Both the position numbers and the translations under genes were made by a program. Under the pieces are notes generated by a model. That model was not told where the DNA came from and searched no databases. It saw nothing but the letters and a program-made list of their open reading frames with translations. A stretch of 10,352 nucleotides of DNA from an uncultured Erysipelotrichaceae bacterium (GTDB lineage Bacteria; Bacillota_I; Bacilli_A; RF39; UBA660): positions 1 to 10,352 of the forward strand of contig CACZQV010000076.1 of the NCBI GenBank assembly GCA_902783435.1, given 5' to 3'. Positions 7,489 through 10,352 of this stretch are shown here, piece after piece (the stretch's first letter is position 1; the number at the start of each line of letters is the position of its first letter).

Positions 7489-7768
7489 ATATAATATCTA
7501 TATTATTATCAAATTTCTGTGATCTTGTATCATTCTTAGAAGCCAAATAATTAGTAGCCTTCTTACAATCTAAATTCATAATATCTGAAACAATATCAGA
7601 AAGCATTAAATCTTTACCCTTCTTCCATTTCATTTCAATTAGATAATTCCATATATCAACACTTTCAATATTAGAATACCCTAATCTATGAAATTCTTCC
7701 TCTTTAGCATGTAATGCAGGTTTTACTCTTTTATATAATTCTCCTAAAGAAGAAAACTCATAATCCAT
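7487..7768 (-). CDS. comN: ComN-family post-transcriptional regulator (YrzD-like)
   Basis: Read from the ATG at 7766-7768 the protein has 93 residues. The core runs VKPALHAKEEEFHRLGYSNI, then DIWNYLIEMKWKKGKDLMLS and DIVSDIMNLDCKKATNYLAS. This matches the small Post_transc_reg family (PF13797), in which a KPAL-x-K-x-EF-x-x-LGY segment is followed by W-x-x-L-x-x-K-WKK and I-x-DI-x-x-L. In B. subtilis the member ComN (YrzD) acts on comE mRNA after transcription and is encoded next to secDF, as here, so sequence and context agree. It is probably a cytosolic helical protein. Whether it acts on competence genes in this organism is unknown; no com gene is in the window. It is the first gene of the operon, just after its promoter. 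The last 12 or so residues are rich in Asn and Asp and probably disordered. Confidence 0.85.
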   Translation of the reverse strand: MDYEFSSLGELYKRVKPALHAKEEEFHRLGYSNIESVDIWNYLIEMKWKKGKDLMLSDIVSDIMNLDCKKATNYLASKNDTRSQKFDNNIDII

Positions 7769-7772
7769 AGAA

Positions 7773-7782
7773 ATCACATCCT
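7773..7782 (-). promoter_or_regulatory. Ribosome binding site that fixes the comN-like start
   Basis: AGGATGTGAT on the minus strand differs at one position from the ideal AGGAGGTGAT and ends 4 nt before the ATG at 7766-7768. An in-frame GTG (7775-7777) lies inside this site, so it is not the likely start. Confidence 0.75.
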
Positions 7783-7795
7783 TTGAATCAATATT

Positions 7796-7824
7796 ATTAT
7801 ATCGAATCTACAAAAAAAAGAAAA
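7796..7824 (-). promoter_or_regulatory. Probable promoter of the comN-secDF-rel-dtd-AI-2E operon
   Basis: A perfect TATAAT (-10) lies at 7801-7796 on the minus strand, giving a start near 7789 and a leader of about 20 nt before the first ATG. The hexamer 17 nt upstream (TTTTCT, 7824-7819) is a poor -35 and overlaps the preceding terminator. The position between a terminator and the first gene supports the call; its strength is uncertain, and read-through from the xer unit may contribute. Confidence 0.55.
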
Positions 7825-7842
7825 GAGTTATTCACTCTTTTC
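7812..7842 (-). terminator. Rho-independent terminator after the tyrosine recombinase gene
   Basis: On the minus strand GAAAAGAGT (7842-7834) pairs perfectly with ACTCTTTTC (7828-7820) around a 5-nt loop, followed by eight T (7819-7812). The recombinase stop codon TAA (7828-7830) is at the stem-loop junction. Confidence 0.9.
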
Positions 7843-8754
7843 ATCTATTTTTGCCCTAGGAAAACTATGATAATAAACTTCTTTTAATCTATCAGTAGTC
7901 ACATGAGTATAAATCTGAGTAGCTTTAATACTCTCATGTCCTAATAATTTTTGAACTGTTAATAAATCACAACCTTCATTTAATAAATGAGTTGCGAAAC
8001 TATGTCTAATCATATGAGGAGATATTTTCTTATTAATACTTGTTTTACTAATTAACTGATCAAGTATATATCTAACTCCTCTCTCAGTTAATATTCCACC
8101 TCTATTATTTAAAAATAAATAATCACTATTATTACAATTTAAACTAACTCTACCATCACTCAGATACATTTTTAATGCATCTTCACAATACTCTCCATAA
8201 GTAACATATCTTTCTTTATTACCTTTACCAAGTATAATAATATTTCTTCTACCTAAATCAATATCACTAACTTTAATATTTACAAGTTCACCAACACGTA
8301 CTCCTGTCGCATATAACATTTCAAGTAACAATAAATCCCTTTGTCCTAAATCTTTTCTAGTGTCAGGTACTTTAAATAATTCTTCTAACTCATTATATTC
8401 AAAATATCTAGGTAACTTCTTACTTTTTTTAGGTCCATTAACTAAAGAAAATACATTAGTAGAAACAATCTTTTCATTAGCTAAAAACTTATAAAAACCT
8501 CTTAAAGAACTAAGTTTTCTATTAATAGAAGTATTATTATCCTTTTTCTCATCTTTTAAATACATTAAATAAAATCTAATATCACTATATTCTACATCAG
8601 AAAAAGAAAGAGACTCTCTTTCTAAATATTCCAAATATTCAACAATGTCATGAGAATAATTTTCTATAGTATAATCAGAATAATTCTTTTGATACTTTAA
8701 ATATTCTAAATACTTATCTAATTCATTATTCCCCTTTACGTTTTTGCTTTCCAT
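7828..8754 (-). CDS. xer: Tyrosine recombinase, XerC/XerD type
   Basis: From the ATG at 8752-8754 the protein has 308 residues, the usual Xer length. The N-terminal core-binding domain (about 10-100) is of the SAM-like integrase type (YTIENYSHDIVEYLEYL, SINRKLSSLRGFYKFL). The catalytic domain has all six expected residues: Arg153 in ATGVRVGEL, Lys177 in LGKGNKER, His247 and Arg250 in SPHMIRHSFATHLL, His273 in LLGHESIKATQIYTH, and Tyr282 as the nucleophile. The ending PRA is typical of Xer proteins. Such enzymes resolve chromosome dimers at dif sites. Similarity and context do not separate XerC from XerD, and a lone Xer serving dif is possible. No phage or transposon genes, or attachment repeats, are nearby, so a housekeeping role is more likely than a mobile integrase. 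The gene overlaps the upstream unknown gene by 29 bp, so the two are probably co-translated. Confidence 0.93.
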   Translation of the reverse strand: MESKNVKGNNELDKYLEYLKYQKNYSDYTIENYSHDIVEYLEYLERESLSFSDVEYSDIRFYLMYLKDEKKDNNTSINRKLSSLRGFYKFLANEKIVSTNVFSLVNGPKKSKKLPRYFEYNELEELFKVPDTRKDLGQRDLLLLEMLYATGVRVGELVNIKVSDIDLGRRNIIILGKGNKERYVTYGEYCEDALKMYLSDGRVSLNCNNSDYLFLNNRGGILTERGVRYILDQLISKTSINKKISPHMIRHSFATHLLNEGCDLLTVQKLLGHESIKATQIYTHVTTDRLKEVYYHSFPRAKIDEKSE

Positions 8755-9778
8755 ATTCTTCACCTAACATATATTTATTATATATCATTATCCAAGAATA
8801 TGCATTATCAAAAATATTTTTATTTTTTAATAATCCTAGTATTTTCTTTTGATCCTCTTCAATTAACTTATCATAAGTACTACTATTATCATTTTTATCA
8901 GAATAAATAAAATTTCTATGATTATAGTAATGATATAAAACAGTCATTAAATCTTGATTTAATAAATCCTTTAAATTACCCAAATCTTCTCCACTTATAT
9001 TATTAAATTTAGAAGTATCTAATATTACTTTTCTATCAACAAATTTAAATATTCTTTTATCAATACTATCAAAAGTATTAGTAATTTCTATTAGTTTATC
9101 ATTTCTTCCATTATCAAACTCAGCATAATCAAATAAAGACTTTTGACCCTTTTTCATACTATTAATTTTTATAAGTAATTGTTTTTCTATTAATTTTCTA
9201 CCCATAACATTCTTAGAAACCATATTATAAACATCCATATTATGAAATTTAGAATTAGCATCATATATATTTCTAATTAAAGGATAACTCTTTCTAGGCC
9301 AAGCACCATCCTTATTTTTTATTTGATAATAATTATCTATTGGTACTTCCCTAAAATAATTTATAAACTTAGGAAATATAGAAGTTTTTCCATCTTTAAC
9401 CATACTATAATAACTTTCACTATATTTCATATTAGAAATAAAATTATTTAATACATCATCTACTAATGTAGCAGGCATTTTTTTATTTAAAGAACCATTA
9501 GCTAAATCTTTAATACTAGTAGAATCAGAATATAAAATATCAAAACTATTAATAACATATTCACCATTTTCATTCTTTTTAGGTATTCCTATATAGATAT
9601 CTGTATCCATACTAGTAATTTTACCTTTAGTAATTAAAAGCTTTAATAATTCTTCCTTATTTTGATATTTAATAGTATATAAATCTATTTCTTCTAGAGA
9701 TTGTCCAAAACTTAAAATTTTAAATTTATTAGTTTTTATATCACGAGCTATAAAATAATATATATCTTTTTTCCCCAT
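8726..9778 (-). CDS. Uncharacterised 350-residue protein, co-transcribed with xer
   Basis: I do not recognise a family. The protein has no signal peptide or membrane segment, and is rich in Lys, Asn, Asp, Ile and Tyr, in line with the base composition. It looks like two parts. Residues 1-110 look like a mixed alpha/beta domain (YYFIARDIKTNKFKILSFG, then a strand-like TDIYIGIP and a helix LVDDVLNNFI). Residues 180-350 are mostly helical with charged segments and a basic end, KQKRKGE. There is no P-loop, zinc cluster or obvious catalytic motif. The ATG (9776-9778) has a GGGGTGAT ribosome site with a 4-nt gap and its own promoter, so the gene is expressed as such. Its last 29 bp overlap the recombinase gene, and the recombinase ribosome site is inside it. 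That arrangement suggests a shared role or shared dosing with the recombinase, but no function can be assigned. Confidence 0.85.
   Translation of the reverse strand: MGKKDIYYFIARDIKTNKFKILSFGQSLEEIDLYTIKYQNKEELLKLLITKGKITSMDTDIYIGIPKKNENGEYVINSFDILYSDSTSIKDLANGSLNKKMPATLVDDVLNNFISNMKYSESYYSMVKDGKTSIFPKFINYFREVPIDNYYQIKNKDGAWPRKSYPLIRNIYDANSKFHNMDVYNMVSKNVMGRKLIEKQLLIKINSMKKGQKSLFDYAEFDNGRNDKLIEITNTFDSIDKRIFKFVDRKVILDTSKFNNISGEDLGNLKDLLNQDLMTVLYHYYNHRNFIYSDKNDNSSTYDKLIEEDQKKILGLLKNKNIFDNAYSWIMIYNKYMLGEEYGKQKRKGE
8760..8765 (-). promoter_or_regulatory. Ribosome binding site that fixes the xer start
   Basis: AGGTGA on the minus strand, 5 nt before the ATG at 8752-8754. An in-frame GTG at 8761-8763 falls inside it and would extend the protein by three residues, which is unlikely. 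The site lies within the coding region of the upstream gene. Confidence 0.75.
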
Positions 9779-9803
9779 AAAATCACCCCATTAATTGGTT
9801 CAT

Positions 9804-9832
9804 ATTATATCATAAAACTTAAAAATAGTAAA
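9804..9832 (-). promoter_or_regulatory. Extended -10 promoter of the unknown gene-xer unit
   Basis: On the minus strand TGATATAAT gives a perfect -10 (9809-9804) with the extended TGn motif. TTTACT (9832-9827, 4 of 6 matches to TTGACA) lies 17 nt upstream. Transcription would start near 9797 and the leader would be about 20 nt. The -35 directly follows the terminator of the upstream surface-protein gene. Confidence 0.75.
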
Positions 9833-9857
9833 TAAAAAGAGTTCTATGAACTCTTTT
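9830..9857 (-). terminator. Rho-independent terminator after the surface-protein gene
   Basis: AAAAGAGTTC (9835-9844) and GAACTCTTTT (9848-9857) are perfect inverse complements around a 3-nt loop. Read on the minus strand the hairpin is followed by TATTTA, with the T-rich 3' arm serving as part of the U tract. Two bases of the TAA stop codon (9856-9858) are in the stem. Confidence 0.85.
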
Positions 9858-10352
9858 AAGGACAAGTATAATTTCCATTTGTACATGCACCATCATTATC
9901 AAAATTATACCATTTTCCATTTATTTGTCTATCTTCATTACGATACATTCTACAATCCAAGTTTCCATTACCGTCTATATCTTGGTTACTTAAGAAATAC
10001 CACTTACCAGATGAAGAAGATCTCCACCATCCATTACACCAAGCATAACCACCTTCAAAGTAATATGTCGCTAAAGGAGATCCTGGACCAGCTATTGGAA
10101 AATCATGCCATCCACTTTGAACCCTAGTACCATTATTCCAGAATATCCATTTTTGATTTGTTAAAGATGCCCCTGGATTAGATAATTCCCATCCAACCTT
10201 AGCAGTCCAATTTGCTTTTGCTGTTCCATTTCCTGTTGCCTTTGCAGGACTAATAGACCATCCACTAAATGTATAACCTGTTCTTGATGGTGTACAAGAA
10301 AGTCCCCAAGCAGAATTGTATGGTTTTGTTATTGTTCCACTACATCCACTTC
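9856..10352 (-). CDS. C-terminal part of a surface protein with an InlB-type repeat and choline-binding-like modules (5' end outside the window)
   Basis: The minus strand stays open from the right edge to the TAA at 9856-9858, giving 164 residues of a longer protein. Residues 5-48 (GTITKPYNSAWGLSCTPSRT, then GYTFSGWSISPAKATG and ANWTA) match the Listeria-Bacteroides/InlB B-repeat, whose hallmark is P-x-R-x-GYTFxGW ending in xANWT. Two aromatic repeats follow near the C-terminus: SGKWYFLSNQDIDGNGN (114-130) and INGKWYNFDNDGACTNG (143-159). The latter is like the choline/cell-wall-binding repeat G-K-W-Y-Y-F-x-x-D-G. Trp, Gly and Cys are frequent (six Cys in 164 residues). Such repeats suggest an exported protein held at the cell surface; the signal peptide would be beyond the window. 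There is no LPxTG motif at the end. The segment looks less AT-rich than its neighbours, which its Trp/Gly/Pro/Cys content may explain in part. Ligand unknown. Confidence 0.8.
   Translation of the reverse strand, partial: SGCSGTITKPYNSAWGLSCTPSRTGYTFSGWSISPAKATGNGTAKANWTAKVGWELSNPGASLTNQKWIFWNNGTRVQSGWHDFPIAGPGSPLATYYFEGGYAWCNGWWRSSSSGKWYFLSNQDIDGNGNLDCRMYRNEDRQINGKWYNFDNDGACTNGNYTCP

Noticed and set aside
7828..8754. Tyrosine recombinase as a sign of a phage, integrative element or integron
   Set aside because: No tRNA gene, attachment repeat, phage or transfer gene is nearby, and the length and PRA ending fit housekeeping Xer proteins.
9940..9985. DIDGNGNLD in the surface protein as a calcium-binding EF-hand or dockerin loop
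   Set aside because: Position 12 of the loop is Met instead of Asp or Glu, and the flanking GKWY motifs fit an aromatic cell-wall-binding repeat better.
9846..10127. 93-residue His/Tyr-rich open frame on the plus strand
   Set aside because: It is antisense to the Trp/Gly-rich surface-protein gene, whose composition accounts for the odd residues, and it begins inside a terminator hairpin.
1..10352. CRISPR array, insertion sequence, toxin-antitoxin pair or defence island
   Set aside because: No regularly spaced repeats, terminal inverted repeats, transposase or defence motifs were seen; most of the window is conserved housekeeping genes.

Overview
The window is very AT-rich. Every supported gene lies on the minus strand, so the region reads from right to left. 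Two genes end in TGA (the Rel and Dtd genes) and tryptophan is TGG, so the standard bacterial code applies and a Mollicute-type code 4 organism is unlikely. Strong GGTGA-type ribosome sites, a T-box riboswitch, a fused SecDF, a ComN-family protein and a bifunctional Rel point to a low-GC Firmicute. A reduced-genome, host-associated Bacilli lineage is my guess; the sequence alone does not fix the genus.

Layout, in order of transcription: (1) 10352-9856 is the 3' end of a secreted or surface protein with an InlB/Listeria-Bacteroides-type repeat and aromatic, choline-binding-like modules, ending in a terminator. (2) 9778-7828 is a two-gene unit: an unrecognised 350-residue protein whose 3' end overlaps a XerC/XerD-type tyrosine recombinase, with its own extended -10 promoter and a terminator. 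(3) 7768-1529 is a tightly packed housekeeping operon: comN-like regulator, secDF, rel, dtd and an AI-2E family membrane protein, with gaps of about 11 nt or less, one ATGA overlap, and a strong terminator. (4) 1474-323 is a short M3-like zinc metallopeptidase with its own promoter. (5) 299-1 is a promoter, a T-box leader and the first 28 codons of histidyl-tRNA synthetase.

The ComN/secDF/rel/dtd neighbourhood resembles the Bacillus subtilis yrzD-secDF-recJ-apt-relA-dtd region, but recJ and apt are missing between secDF and rel. The operon joins protein export, the stringent response and removal of D-amino acids from tRNA.

The observation most worth following is the T-box ahead of hisS. Its specifier region reads GACAU, where an Asp codon (GAC) and a His codon (CAU) share one base. 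Its T-box bulge is UGGC, which matches a tRNA with G73 (as in tRNA-Asp) rather than C73 (as in bacterial tRNA-His). This suggests control by tRNA-Asp, or by both tRNAs, probably of a hisS-aspS operon continuing beyond the left edge. I found no CRISPR array, insertion sequence, tRNA or rRNA gene.
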